Positions 34,165 through 45,057 of a DNA stretch of 64,000 nucleotides are shown one piece after another; within the stretch, counting starts at the first letter, position 1, and every line of letters starts with the position of its first letter. A program made the position numbers and the translations under genes. Under the pieces are notes generated by a model, which worked only from the letters and a program-made list of their open reading frames with translations, made no database searches and had not been told where the DNA came from. Origin of the DNA: Callorhinus ursinus. Lineage: Eukaryota > Chordata > Mammalia > Carnivora > Otariidae. Location of the stretch: assembly GCF_003265705.1 (NCBI RefSeq), contig NW_020313168.1, forward strand, positions 2,910,242 through 2,974,241, in the 5' to 3' direction.

Positions 34165-34400
34165 AGGTGCTGTCCTGATTGATGGCAATTAGCATTTTCT
34201 AACGGGAACAGATGTTCGGATTGCCAGGAGGCTGGTACCTAACGCCCACGCCGCCATCTGCTCGCTGGGCAGGGCTGGAGGAAGCGCCCCGGCCCGCGGC
34301 CCTGCAGCCTTTGGCGGTGTGAGATTGTTTTGGGGCAGGGGGAGAAAAATAATAATAAAGATGTTTTAGGGTTATAAATAGTTCATGCTGTGTAGGACGG
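34165..34400. promoter_or_regulatory. AT-rich unique island with a perfect MEF2-type site
   Basis: Begins 'gtcctgattgatggcaatta' and ends in 'aataataataaagatgtttt' followed by 'agggttataaatagttcatg'. The word 'ttataaatag' (34372-34381) is, on the minus strand, an exact match to the MEF2 consensus YTAWWWWTAR. The island is unique and contrasts with GC-rich neighbours. Regulatory activity is inference. Confidence 0.3.
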
Positions 34401-36094
34401 GATGGAGCTTTCTCTCCGCCTCGCAGTCCGTGTTCTGTGTGAACAGTGGGAGTGGGGAAGGGGCACACAGGGTCAGCCCTGCGGCCTGTCGGTGAGGGGC
34501 GGCCTGGGGGGGCCATGGTGGAGGGTCGCCGTGCCTTGACTCAGTTTGCGGCTTGGAAGACCAGAGGAAGGATGGAGGTAACCGAGTTGGCAGAGAAGGG
34601 ACCGAGGGAGAGGTGTGTGTGTGGGGGGGCTCCACTCAATTCTTGCTCAAGAACGCCAGACGGACGGCAGCATGGACTGGGGGGGCACACCCTGTTGTCC
34701 CACTTGCTGGCCAGGGGCCTCACGAGCTGGTTGAGGCTCAAGCCCTTCCCCTGGGAAACTGGGGAAGCATCCCTGGGCTTCTGGGAGGAGTCGGGGTGAG
34801 TCACACACAGCGTGGCCTTGGGCCTAGCGCATTGCCGGGGCTGGCTGGCACGGGCCGGCCTGGTGCCCAGCTGTCCAAGGGACCCTGGAAGGCAGGCCCT
34901 GGCCTCAGCGTGCCTGGCTCCTAGCCTTCTCCCCTTGGCCAACCCAGATGGCCCTGCTGCTCTTCCAGTAGCTAGCAGAGACATATTCTCTTTCTTTCGT
35001 TTTTTTTCCTTTTTTTCCTTTTTGGCTTCTTAAAGCAAAACAGTTTGTTTGTTTGCTTGCTATAAAAAGAGCCCCCTCCCGCCCTCCTCCCTTCCCTCTC
35101 TCCCTCCCTCCCCTGGGTGGCAGTCAGCAGCTTGCAGTGGTCTCCCCCAGCCCGAGTCTGTAGCCAGCACGCTTCTCCTGAGGCAGATGTCTGCGGGGGA
35201 ATCTGTTGCCTGTCCCCAGGCCGCCCCGACAGATGTACCAGCCTTTAATTGGGGGCCCAAGCGGCCCAGCAGCCTCCTCTGTGGGCTGAGGTCCGCTGCT
35301 CGGCTGGGCTCATTTCCTGCTCTTGGACCGGTTCTCAGCGTTGGGGGGTGTCTTCCCCCAGCCGTGGACCCTGCGGGGTGCATGGGGCAGGCGTGGAGGC
35401 CCGTCCACCGCAGACAGTCCCTTCTTCTCCGGGCCGTCGCTAATGTTTCCCTGGCAAAGTGCCTGCCGCGTTGGAAGTGCTCCGGGAGGAGAGGAAATAT
35501 CCCCGTCCCCTTGATGGGAACGTGGGATCAGGGGTTTGCCCTCCCCATCTGGATCTCCTGGTCCAGGTCCAGCAGAGCAGCCGCAAGCTTCCCGGACCTG
35601 GAGGCTGCCAGGGCCTCTGCGCTGGAGGCAGGAGGAGTTTGTATCTAAAGGGGTGACCCCGGGAGCCGATGGTGCCACTGGGGGTGGGGTGGTGGTGCGA
35701 AGGGGGCATGGGTGGGGTGCCTCCAGGGGAGGTACAGGTCGGACCACCCTTACACCCAGGCTGCAGAAGCTCGGGGGGTTTACAGATGGCAGCCACTGAG
35801 TCAGGTCCTGGCCTCGCCTTAGAAATGCGGCCTCCCCACGTTTATCTCTTGGTGTCTGTGCTCCCACCCCGGGTCCGTGTCCTGCTGGCTCCGCTCCGTG
35901 GACCTGACGTCTGGGTGTCTCAGCCTGGCACTGTGGACACTGGGGGCGGGATGAATTCTTTGTCCTGGGGGCTGAGCAGCCTCCCCGGCCTCTGCCCCTC
36001 TGCCCACCAGTGTGATAAGTCCCCTGACACGGCCCCCAGGGAGGTATAATCGCTTCCGTCAGGACCCACTGTTAATTTATTTTAGAGTGACTCC
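34401..36094. other. Unique GC-rich DNA with a TATA-like motif
   Basis: A T-rich run (34985-35030) precedes 'tataaaaagag' at 35061-35071. A CT-rich stretch and then a 199-codon forward frame (35049-35648) lie around it. The frame's start codon is upstream of the TATA motif, which argues against a simple promoter-gene pair. No domain recognised. Confidence 0.35.
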
Positions 36095-36290
36095 ATTTCT
36101 GACATCTAACATTTGAGGGCTTACTGTGTACCAGGCACGTTGTAAGCCTTTACCAGCATTTACGCCCCGTAACAGTGCCACGAGGGAGTGGCTATTACTT
36201 GCAGCCCACAGAAGAGGAACCCGGGGTTCAGAGAGGTCTGGGGACTTGCCCGAAGTCACATGACTAGTAAATGATGGGGCTGGGACTCAG
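36095..36290 (-). mobile_element. MIR SINE, minus strand
   Basis: Reads 'gggcttactgtgtaccaggc', 'tttaccagcatttacgcccc', 'cccacagaagaggaacccgg', 'gacttgcccgaagtcacatg' and 'tgatggggctgggactcaga'. This is the reversed MIR order from the 'tactatgtgccaggc' end to the 'ggcagagccgggattcgaac' block. Confidence 0.85.
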
Positions 36291-36462
36291 AGCCCAGCGG
36301 ACTGACCCAGAGCCTGTGTGTTATCAGTCATTCATCTATTGTTACTGATCTGTCGCTACGTGGTGGGGGCTGCTCTAGGAGCCTGGGACCCATCGGTGGA
36401 ATGTACATTCTAGAGACGGGAGGTGGGTGATGAACGTGGTAAATTATCTGGAATGTTAGCGG

Positions 36463-36921
36463 GTATAGTAGTTTCCTGGGGCTACCCTAACAAATGACTG
36501 CAATCTGGGGGGCTGAGCACAACTGAAATTTATGGCTTCATGGTTGTGGAGGCCGGAAGTCCAAGATCAAGGTGTGGCAGGGTCAGCTCCTTCTGGAGGC
36601 TCCTTCTGGAGATCTGTTCCGGGCCTCTGTCCCAGCGCCTGGGGGCCACCGGTGGTCCTGGGGGTGCAGCTCCGTCACTCCCATCTCTGCCTCCGTGTCT
36701 TTACGTGGCCTTCTCCCCGTGTCTCTGCATCCACATCTCCCCTCCACTCTTATATAGGCACTGGCCACTGCGTTTAGGGCCTGCCCAAAGCTGGGATGCT
36801 TGCATCTTAAGATCCATAGCTAATTACATCAGCACAGACCCTGTTTCCAAATCTGGCCACATTCTGAGGTTCTGGGTGGGTGTAAGTTTTGGGGAGGGCG
36901 TGCCATTCAAGCCACTAGAGT
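36463..36921 (-). mobile_element. MLT1-type LTR, minus strand
   Basis: Reversed MLT1: 'agtagtttcctggggctacc', 'ggccggaagtccaagatcaa', 'ggtgtggcagggtcagctcc', 'cttctccccgtgtctctgca', 'gctaattacatcagcacaga' and 'gccacattctgaggttctgg'. A short internal duplication 'ggaggctccttctgga' lies near 36592-36610. Confidence 0.87.
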
Positions 36922-37219
36922 AAGTGATGCTGGGCATGGGAGTGCGCAAGCTGTGTGCTGGTGATGTGGAGTTGATGGCGTGCACACGTGGTCTGTGATT
37001 CTTCGGCGGTGAAGCTCCCCCTAGAAATGCTGCCAGGGTTCATAGAAGGAGAAAGTGTTTGGAGAGGTGGCCTGTCCTCTGCACTCTCCCCTTCCTGGCG
37101 CGGCTCTCTCGGGAGGCGGGGGGCCTGTGCATCGTGACGCCAGACAGCACCCATCCCACCCATGCCCTGTCTCCACACCAGTGTGTTCTCTGCACTTATG
37201 GGTCTGTTTCTGATTCCTT
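36922..37219. other. Unique spacer between MLT1 and L1
   Basis: Short unique DNA with no feature identified. Confidence 0.45.
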
Positions 37220-37595
37220 TGTTTGTTTACTTTGTTTTTTAGAGTCCACATATGAGTGGGATCATACGGGGTTTGTCTTTCTCCATCTGACTTATCTCAC
37301 TTAGCGTAATGCTCTCGAGATCCATCCACGTTGTCACAAATGGCAAGATCTCATCCTTTTTGATGACTGTAATATTCCATTGTGTGTATAGACACCACGT
37401 TGTCCTTATCCATTCATCTGTCGGTAGACATTTGGCTGCTTCCACAGCTTGGCTGATACCGCTGTTAATGTAAGGTGCATGTATCTCTTTGAATTAGCAT
37501 TTTAGGTTTCTTTGGGTAAATAGCCAGTGTTGGAGTTACTGGATCCTCTAATATTTCTATTTTTAAATTTTTGAGAAGCCTCCGTACTGATTTCC
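37220..37595 (-). mobile_element. L1 LINE 3' region, minus strand
   Basis: Reversed L1: 'agagtccacatatgagtggg', 'ctgacttatctcacttagcg', 'tccatccacgttgtcacaaa', 'tggcaagatctcatcctttt', 'gtaatattccattgtgtgta', 'tttctttgggtaaatagcca' and 'gagaagcctccgtactgatt'. This covers the end of ORF2 plus 3' UTR. Moderately diverged and younger-looking than the other L1M fragments here. Confidence 0.9.
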
Positions 37596-38000
37596 TCCTT
37601 CATTCATTCTTCACCAAATCCTGCGCCTCCTGCGGTATTTGTGGAATGAAAGGTTGCATGAGTCGTCATGCTAGGTCCTGGAGACCCCAGATGAACAGGA
37701 TGTGTTTCTGCCCCCGAGGAGCTTGTTGTCTCACGGAGGAGACAGACATGCTGCAGGTTATCTGTCCTTTGCACTGAGGGCAGAGCTATGTAGAGGCAGA
37801 ACAGATGCTTTGGGGGGCCAGTGGAAGGGCTTTTGAACTGGGTCTTGAAGGATGCATAGGAGTTTTCTGGGGAGAAAGAGGTGGACAGAGAACTGCATAC
37901 AGAGAGAAGGCATGGAGATAAGGAAGGGCACAGCTTTTTAAGAGGGTGAGAGAGGTTGGCGGGAGTGTGGGAAGTAAGGTTGGGAGACTGGGGCCCTAGA
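37596..38000 (-). mobile_element. L2 LINE, minus strand
   Basis: Begins 'tccttcattcattcttcacc', continues 'atgctaggtcctggagaccc', 'ccgaggagcttgttgtctca', 'aactgggtcttgaaggatgc' and 'aaggcatggagataaggaag'. The order mirrors reversed L2, from its 3' end into the body that contains the 'gggtcttgaaggatg' block. Confidence 0.8.
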
Positions 38001-38194
38001 ACAGTGGTCCTGGGTGCCCAACGAGGGGAGGGGCAGCTAGACCCGATGGGGGTGCTTCCTGGGGAGCTGATCATGGTGGTCACGTGGTGAAGGATGGACC
38101 AGTGTCCTTTTGGGAATTTGCTGCCAGAGTTGGGACAGAGAGGATGAAGCTCTGGACTCGAGTGGGAGCAGGAGAGACAGAGGTGTTGACGTTT

Positions 38195-38490
38195 CCAGAT
38201 TGAGGTAGAATTTCAAAGTTTACAATTCGGTGGCATTTAGTGCATTCACAGTGTTCACGGTGCAAGCCTCACCTCCACCTGGTTCCAGAAGGCTTTTGTC
38301 ATCCCACAGTGAGACACGACCATCAGCAGCCACTCCTCATCCCCATCCCTGAGCTGGCAAACGTTAGTCCATTCTCTGTCTCCGCGGATTTACCTATTCT
38401 GGACATTTCATGTCAACAGACCACCTCTGCCTTTTGGAGAATGATGTAGCGCATGTCTGCACCTCTTTTCTTGGTGTAGCTGAGCAGTTC
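38195..38490 (-). mobile_element. L1M fragment, left half of a split element, minus strand
   Basis: Reversed L1M text 'cggtggcatttagtgcattc', 'ccaggaggcttt'-like section ('ccagaaggcttttgtcatcc'), 'attctctgtctccgcggatt' and 'tacctattctggacatttca'. It breaks off at about 38490 in 'tgtagctgagcagttc', which corresponds to the L1 'ggctgaataatattcc' block. It appears to resume at 38975. Confidence 0.7.
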
Positions 38491-38969
38491 AGGTGGCTGT
38501 GGTGGTCTGACGTAAGGAGTTTTCGACTTTACGATGGTGTGAAAGCAGTACACATTCAGTAGCAAACTCCCTTGCGATTTTGAACATGGATCTTACCCTG
38601 GGCTGGTGTTGATACGTGGTCCGATCCTCTCTCGTGATGCTGGGCAGTAAGCGTAGCCCCGTGAGCCAGCGATCAGCAGGGTCAACAGCCAGTACGGTGA
38701 CAGCCATCCTGTCCCTACACGGCCACTGCTTGTCACCGTCTGTACAGTGTTCACTGAATGACACCAGATGGTCAACACTGTATGGTGAGATAGGCTTTGT
38801 GCAAGACGCTCTTGCCCAACTGTAGGCTGACGCGAGTGTTCTGAGCACTTGGAAGCTGGGCTCGGCTGAGCTATAACCGTAGGTTCAGTGCATTAAATGC
38901 ACTTTTGACTTAGGATATCTTCAATTTGGGTTGGATTTAGTGGGGCGTAACCCCATTGTCAGTTGAGGG
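38491..38969. mobile_element. Old DNA-transposon-like repeat nested in L1M
   Basis: Diagnostic text: 'ttttcgactttacgatggtg', 'tgcccaactgtaggctgacg', 'cgagtgttctgagcacttgg', 'cagtgcattaaatgcacttt' and 'ggggcgtaaccccattgtca'. I recognise this as a common mammalian repeat with 'cgacttacgat' words near both ends, but cannot name the family. L1M sequence appears to run up to its left side and continue from its right side. The word 'agttc' occurs at both borders (38486-38490 and 38970-38974), which may be a target duplication. Confidence 0.65.
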
Positions 38970-38974
38970 AGTTC

Positions 38975-39045
38975 CTTATTCCACTTTATGAATTGACCAC
39001 ATTCTGTGTATCCGTTTGTATGTTGAGGGACTGTTGGCTGTTGTG
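38975..39045 (-). mobile_element. L1M fragment, right half of the split element, minus strand
   Basis: The text 'ccttattccactttatgaat' then 'tgaccacattctgtgtatcc' and 'gtttgtatgttgagggactg' corresponds to the L1M stretch 'atattccattgtatggata', 'ccacattttgtttatcc', 'tcatctgttgatggac'. This is the direct continuation of the block interrupted at 38490. Confidence 0.6.
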
Positions 39046-41047
39046 AGGCACCACATTTTTTAGGGTAAATTCCAGCACTCAGAGCATGTTTGTTGAATGA
39101 GGAAATAAAACTATGCCCCTGAATCCCTTAATCCTCACCCCAACACCAGAATCTCGACATCCCACCTGCAAGGAACAGGTGTCCCAGTACCTGCTGTGTG
39201 TTGAGGAGTCTTACTGTCAGACTTTAGGAATGTGGCCATCATCAGGGGTGGCCCAGAAATCTCAGAGTCTGTGGGATGCACAGACCCACCCCTCACCTAG
39301 CGTTCCTGTGCCCAGAGCCTTACCTGCTCCTGGCACCCTTCCTCTCAGGCGGGGCACCGCCGTGCCGTCACCCCCTCTGAGCTCTGACTGCCCTGGCATC
39401 CCCAGGACTCCCGGTTCCTGGAGAGACACTTGAGTCTGGCATTAAAGGTGGGTGGAGGGCAGAATCCTAACCACTCAGCGCATTCTCCTTCCGCTGCCCG
39501 TGTCCCACTTGCCCCAGACAAGATGGGGAAGAATACCAGCCCATCTCCACTTCACAGCCAGCCTCAGAACCCTGGGACCCTGCACCACTGTCCCCGTGAA
39601 CCTCATGAGCAAGTCAGGCCGGTGGGAGGCGATGGGAGAGGCGCTGAGGCCCCGAAACCCGGGTGAAGGCTGTGGAGGCACCAAGGGGAGGGGTTTAGCC
39701 AGGTGTGGGGGCGGCAGAGACCATGCAAGTGGGAGATGGGGGAGGGGCAGGGGTCCTCTCGGCAGCGGGGGAGGGCAGAGCAGGGCCCTGGCGAGGGTGG
39801 TGTCCCAGGGAATCCATGATCCTCACCTCCCGATGAATCCTCTCTGCATTCGGGGATCAGCCCAAGTGGTCACACCTCCTCACCTCCAGACCCTCCTGAT
39901 GCCGTCACATTGGGCATCAAGCCACCCCCTTCAGAAATCATGATTTGTTCACTAGTGCATTGGTGGTCTCTACCCTCTGGATTCAGCCACCTGAGGACAG
40001 GGTCCCACCCCCCCATGCGCAGCGACTTTGTTCAACACACCTTGTTTGGGAGCAGAGCCCTGCTGAGCTCCCTGCTGCCCGGTGCTGCTGCTGTCCTGGG
40101 GCGACAGGATGTTCTGACTCTCCCCAAATACGGGGAGGGTGTCTGCAGCGGGGGTGCCAGGGACCCGTGGGTGCTGCCTCCCCGGGATGAGTGGGTGGAA
40201 GCATTGAGACAGCCAGAGAGGCACCTTGAAGGAGTTGGCAGCCATGTGCCCAGCTGGGTGATTCCATGCATCTCTGGAAGTTGGCGAGTTTAGAAGGGCC
40301 GTTCCCTTGCTCATGAGCTGTATGAAGACCCCCCCGGCCCCCTGGACACCCCTACAGGAGAGGGTGTCGGAATGCTGAAATGACATGTGTCACTGAGCAG
40401 CCAAGCTGTCAGGTCCCGCCATGGACAGTCTCATCCACTCTGAAGTCATAACGAGGGCCCAGCAGACCTGGTGGTGGGTTAGGAGAACGATGCGCCCAGG
40501 CTTGGGGTGAGTCAATGTCACCTCCTGGGGGTGGGCTGGCCCTCCAAGAGCAAGGGTTAGAGGGTCGGAGGGTGCACGGGGGCTTAGGGGTGTGAGGTTG
40601 ATGCTGGGGCACGCCTGGCAGCTGAGAAATGCCCTCCTGGATGGCCAGCATTGACAGGGCATTTCCTGCACTGGATGTCTTACCCCAGGACCAGGGTAGC
40701 CGCTTCCCAGGGCACATGGCCTGCTGTCCACCCTGGGCCTCCACGATGGTGGACCCAAGCCCCTGGGGGCTGAGTTGGGTCCCCGGTCTCCATCAGCCAT
40801 AGTTTGATACCCTCACTGCACCCCTCCCCTTTATACGAAGCTGCTGTGTGTTTCAGGAGCTGGGGGAGCAGGTGGAGTGGTGTTGTAACAGGGAGGGTAG
40901 ATCTTGGTCCCCCAGGCACCCTGGCACTGGGCACTGGGCAGCCCAAGGCCCCAGAGGGACAGTGTCTGTGGCTGTGATAGCTGTTCCCAAGACCCAGTAC
41001 AGAGGGGTGCAGCCTCGAGGAAGGGGGTCTCCGGAGCTTTGCTCTTG
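39046..41047. other. Unique DNA, no gene assigned
   Basis: No repeat, RNA gene or exon of adequate support over 2 kb. Several overlapping GC-driven frames (up to 163 codons at 39452-39943) carry no recognised domain. Confidence 0.45.
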
Positions 41048-41862
41048 CAGGGACACGCACACGTCTGCACATAGTAGCACATTTAGGCACACGTCCGTAC
41101 GTACTGAGCACACGTCTGTACACATCCACACACAGCACATATGCACACGTCCATACGCATCAGTGCACATATGCACACACCTGCACATGTCCACACGCAT
41201 CAGCACATGCATGTACATGTTAGCACACTTATGCTCACGTCCACAATACTGACCAACTGCACACTTCTGTACACATCCACACCCAGCAAACACATATGCA
41301 CACGTCTGCACGTGTCCACACGCATCAGCACACATATGCACACATCCACACGCATCAGTGCACATGTCTGCACATGTCCACACGCATCAGCACACATATG
41401 CACACGCCCACACACATCAGCACACACATGCACACGTCTGCACACGTCCACACGCATCAGCACACGTCTGCACATGTTAGCACACTTATGCACACGGTCA
41501 CACATACCAACTGCACACTTCTGTACACATCCACACACATCAAACACATAGGCACACGTCCACACGCATCAGCACACGTCTGCACATGTCTGCACACATC
41601 CACACGCATCAGTGCACATATGCACACGTCCACACGCATCAGCACACGTCCACACGCATCAGCGCACATATGCACACGTCTGCACAGTCCGCATGCATCA
41701 GCGCACATATGCACACGTCNNNNNNNNNNCACACGTCTGCACACGTCCACACGCATCAGCGCACATATGCACACGTTTGCACATGTTAGCACACGTATGC
41801 ACACGGCCACACATACTGACCAACTGCACACTTCTGTACACATCCACGTCGTCACAACATTC
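41048..41862. repeat. CACACG-type minisatellite with higher-order structure
   Basis: Tandem units of about 30 bp built from 'cacacgtccacacgcatcag' plus 'cacacatatg', with longer 'cgtctgcacatgtcc' variants. A longer period is superimposed: the marker 'caactgcacacttctgtaca' occurs at 41254, 41508 and 41821, each time preceded by a 'tgttagcacac' block. Spacing is 254 bp and then 313 bp, the latter across an unsequenced gap. Cys/Val/His-rich minus frames and His/Thr-rich plus frames (up to 251 codons) arise from the repeat and are not genes. Confidence 0.95.
41720..41729. other. Assembly gap, 10 N
   Basis: Ten undetermined bases inside the minisatellite. The round number and the location in a tandem array suggest a placeholder, so the true array length is unknown. 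Confidence 0.98.
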
Positions 41863-42394
41863 TCCCACATCCCACACACGTCCTCACACTTCTGCACCGC
41901 CCACACACTCTCTCACAGTGCCCCAGGACCCCCCTCGTGTCCGTGGTGACCTCAGCACAGGGGCAGGCTCCCCAGTATCACGGGGCATAGTGGGAAGCCT
42001 CCGGACCCTCCTGGTCCTCATGCTCTTTTCAGGTCCCCTGCCCCGGGCCAGCTGCCCTCAGGCTATCCCCAGAGGGGCGAGGAGACGCACCCTCTCCCTG
42101 CTGTGCCCACCTGAGCCACCAGCTGGCCCCAGACGCCCCAGGATGAGGGGAGCGGTCCTGCTGAGATGCAAGCCCAGCTCCTTCCCACTGGTCACACAGC
42201 TCCCTGTCCCAGAGGAGGCAGAGCGTGCCGCCCGAGGATGCTCCAGAAGGGGCTTGTTCTCTGTGCGTTGCTCTGACCTGGGGTGTGGCCACCAGGGCCC
42301 AGGGCCAGGCCACAGCCAGTCCTCCTTCCTGGGCTGGAGCCCACACGGCCATAGCTCTTCACGCTAACTGTGGAGCTCTGGTGTGACACCCTGC
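41863..42394. other. Unique GC-rich DNA, no gene assigned
   Basis: Long forward frames enter from the minisatellite and continue by composition. No exon signal was identified. Confidence 0.45.
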
Positions 42395-42545
42395 TCTGAC
42401 CACATGCTGGGAACGTTGCAGAAACTCACTTGGGTCCTCACACAGCCCCATGAGGCAGGCCCCATTATCACTCCCACTTTATAGACCCAGAAAGTAAAGC
42501 AACATGGCTCAGAGCCTCACACCTCCTGGGAGGCTGGGATGCCCG
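42395..42545 (-). mobile_element. MIR SINE, minus strand
   Basis: Reads 'ctcacacagccccatgaggc', 'aggccccattatcactccca', 'ctttatagacccagaaagta' and 'aagcaacatggctcagagcc'. This is the reversed MIR central order ('acaaccctatgaggtaggt', 'attatccccattttacagat'). Confidence 0.8.
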
Positions 42546-43117
42546 GCCCAGAGAGGGGCAGGGGCGCATCTCCCCCAAGCACACAGAGCCTGCTCCAACC
42601 CACATCAGGTCCCGGTGGCCATCTGTCCTTCAGGGCCCCCGCCTGGCACACTGGCCTCCCCTGCAGGGGCCCCAGCGCAGACTGTGCTCCCTTCCACCCT
42701 GACCGCGAAGGCTGTGGCAGAGTGTGGCCTGTTCCACACTGCTCGTGGCCCATCGTGCTCAGTTGTGGTCCCTAAAATATTCAGTCCCCGCCCTCTGGGA
42801 TGTGCTTCCTCAGATCCCTCCACACGCTGGCGTCCTGTTGCCTCCCGAAAGCCCGGCATTTGCCTGGCCCCATCTCTGTGCTTCTGCTCACCCTTCCTTC
42901 ACCTCCTCCTCCTCTGGGACTTCAACCATGCGGCTTCTGCCCACCCCCTGGCCCAGCTCAGGGCTCCCCGCCCCAGGAGCCACCCCCATATACACAGGGG
43001 ATGTGACAGAAATCCCTCCTAGCTCTGTGGGACTGAGGGTGGGGCCACAGGTGATCTGTGACGTGGGCCTTACTGGATGGAGGGCATCTGGGCACAGAGG
43101 AAGGTGGCCGCTCCCAG
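42546..43117. other. Unique DNA, nothing firm
   Basis: The CT-rich patch at 42865-42930 may be an eroded L2 piece, but the match is too poor to call. Confidence 0.4.
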
Positions 43118-43318
43118 TAGCTCCATTTATGAGGCACTTGCTACGTGTCAGGTGCTGAGCTAGGCTTCCATATTGTCATGCCCGTGACAATCAGATGGTG
43201 CAGGTGCCGTACTCGACACCGGTTTTCAGACAGTGGAAGGGAAGGTCTGGGGGATCAGACGGCTTGTGCAGGATCTCGCGGCCAGTGAGGGGTGGAGGAG
43301 GGATGGGAACTCAGGTGC
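43118..43318 (-). mobile_element. MIR SINE, minus strand
   Basis: Reads 'tttatgaggcacttgctacg', 'tgtcaggtgctgagctaggc', 'atgcccgtgacaatcagatg', 'tctcgcggccagtgaggggt' and 'agggatgggaactcaggtg'. Reversed MIR from the 'tactatgtgccaggcactgt' end through the 'cacagctagtaagtggc' block. Confidence 0.8.
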
Positions 43319-43679
43319 CCCGTGGAGGCCTCCTGAGTCGAGTGTAACTGCCTGTGGTGGCCCCCAGGGTCCTTGTTAGAGGATGGTTTCCCTCCGGTTG
43401 TTTTTGATCCAAGGGCACACCTCACCCTGTGATTCGGGTTGGACTCATGAGTTGTGGTCAAGGTGAGAAGTTCGCCTCCTGGGAGGATTTGAGCACACCC
43501 TGCACCGGCTTCCTCCCCATCCCCAAGATGACGCTTCCCCCGTTGCTGGTGTGCTGGTCTCCTGGCCTCCCAGCACCGAGCACGAGCACCGAGCACAGCA
43601 AAGGTGACAGCTTTTTCCCAGCCTGTCTCTGCCTGCAATTGTTACCCACACTGACAGTCCCCTGGCTTCAGGTTGACTC
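43319..43679. other. Unique DNA, nothing recognised
   Basis: No gene or repeat signal of adequate strength. Confidence 0.5.
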
Positions 43680-43860
43680 TAATGGCTGAGCAGAATAAAT
43701 TAGCATAAAACAGTTAAAACCCAATTTCCTAATACCTTTTTTTCTCATTTACTACCCAGGTGTTTAGATTCAATTTCTTGCAAATGACACCTGAACATCA
43801 TTACGGCCTCTAATAATTGTGCATTTCGATAGCAAACAGACCTAATGATGCCGGGCAGGC
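43680..43860. promoter_or_regulatory. AT-rich unique island dense in TAAT cores
   Basis: Contains 'agaataaattagcataaaac', 'caatttcctaataccttttt', 'gcaaatgacacctgaacatc' and 'cctctaataattgtgcattt'. Many homeodomain-type TAAT/ATTA cores, a POU-like 'attagcat', a TGACA (MEIS-like) and a CACCTG E-box fall within 180 bp of unique DNA in GC-rich flanks. This is the strongest candidate in the window for a conserved developmental enhancer, on composition and motif density only. Confidence 0.35.
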
Positions 43861-45057
43861 AGCAGGAAGGGTCTAGCCTATCTGTGGGTGGAAACTTCTG
43901 GGGGGAAAATATGGCTTCAGTTTCAATCAGGGCCCCCCGTGCTGGGGGGAGTTGGGGGCGTCTGCCCTTGGAGGAGGATGCTGTCCCAGCTTCTGGCTGA
44001 AAGCCGCCAGCCCTCATTTAGCAAAGCCTGCTTGGTGCTTTTCTAAAAGTAGGTTTTGCTTCTCAAATGTGTTTCTTTAGCAAGCGTTTTGCTTTTTCTC
44101 CCCTCTTAGGATCTATCTTTTTGGACACGGGCCTTGAGACTCGTCTTGGTCACACACAAAAACAGCACCTTGTCTGCAGCAGTTTCCTTGGTGGGTCTCC
44201 CGGAGCTCTGTGGCCTTCTGTTGGGACACAGGTCCTGTTCTTTACCAGTGTAGCGCCTGGATTGTGGCCATAGGTTTGGATGGACTGCAATTCCTCTTGG
44301 AGTTTTGGGGTGATCCATTTTCCTGGACTCACCATCCTGGGATCCACATCCTGGGTGTGCTCCAAGTGGCACATCCACCTTGGCAGCTTGGGACTGCCTC
44401 TCCCTGTTTGTAGGGAGCTGTTCCTACAGTCCCTCTTCGTCCTCCTGTTCTAGGCCCAGACCTCTGGTCTCGGCCTGAGAAGCGACCTGATCAGAATTGA
44501 AATGGGACCAGCCTCTTTCCCAGTCCTGCCCTCAGGAGAACAGTGGGGTGCACAGCATCTGCACACCCTGGTGAGCTTTTGATCCCCTTGTGTCTGTGCT
44601 CATGGTCGGAGCATTCTTGCACACACGCCCTCTGCGTTACTGTGAGGCGCACACAGCTTTTAGAAACTTCCAGCATTGGTTTCTCTCCTTCCACCTTCCT
44701 GCAGACCTATTACTTGCATTTGGGGTTGGCGTTCCACTGCGCAAATATCTTCCCCCCTAGTGGGAAACAAGATAGCTGTGATTAGCCTAATGAGTGATTA
44801 ATTAACAGGCAGGCTGGCTGGATCACAGGGAGGTGCTGACCCTGCCAGAGAGTGGCAGGGGTGGAGTGGCCCGTTGTGGCCCCAGTGGGCTGAGCCCACC
44901 CCTGCCCAGCCACACTGGCCTGCCGCCGTGCACACGTGCGGGGCTGGGCACAGGCTGTCAGGGGGCTGGGGCCGCTGCCCACCCAGCGTCCAGAAGGCAT
45001 GTCCACCAAGACCATAGGGTCTCTGCTGGCCACATCCAAAGAGTGTGTGTGTTTCTG
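43861..45057. other. Unique DNA, no gene assigned
   Basis: Moderately T-rich around 44040-44110. The text 'gattagcctaatgagtgatt' with 'aattaacaggc' at about 44778-44808 is another TAAT-rich patch. No exon or RNA gene was identified. Confidence 0.45.

Noticed and set aside
35049..35648. TATA-like 'tataaaaagag' plus a 199-codon ORF as a promoter-gene pair
   Set aside because: The start codon is upstream of the TATA motif, there is no Kozak-quality context or domain, and GC-rich DNA gives such frames often.
41048..41862. CRISPR-like spaced repeats
   Set aside because: Units vary in length and sequence without repeat/spacer alternation, and the host is a mammal; it is a minisatellite.
41296..42367. 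Long His/Thr-rich plus and Cys/Val-rich minus ORFs across 41-42 kb
   Set aside because: By-products of the CACACG minisatellite, and they read through the N gap.
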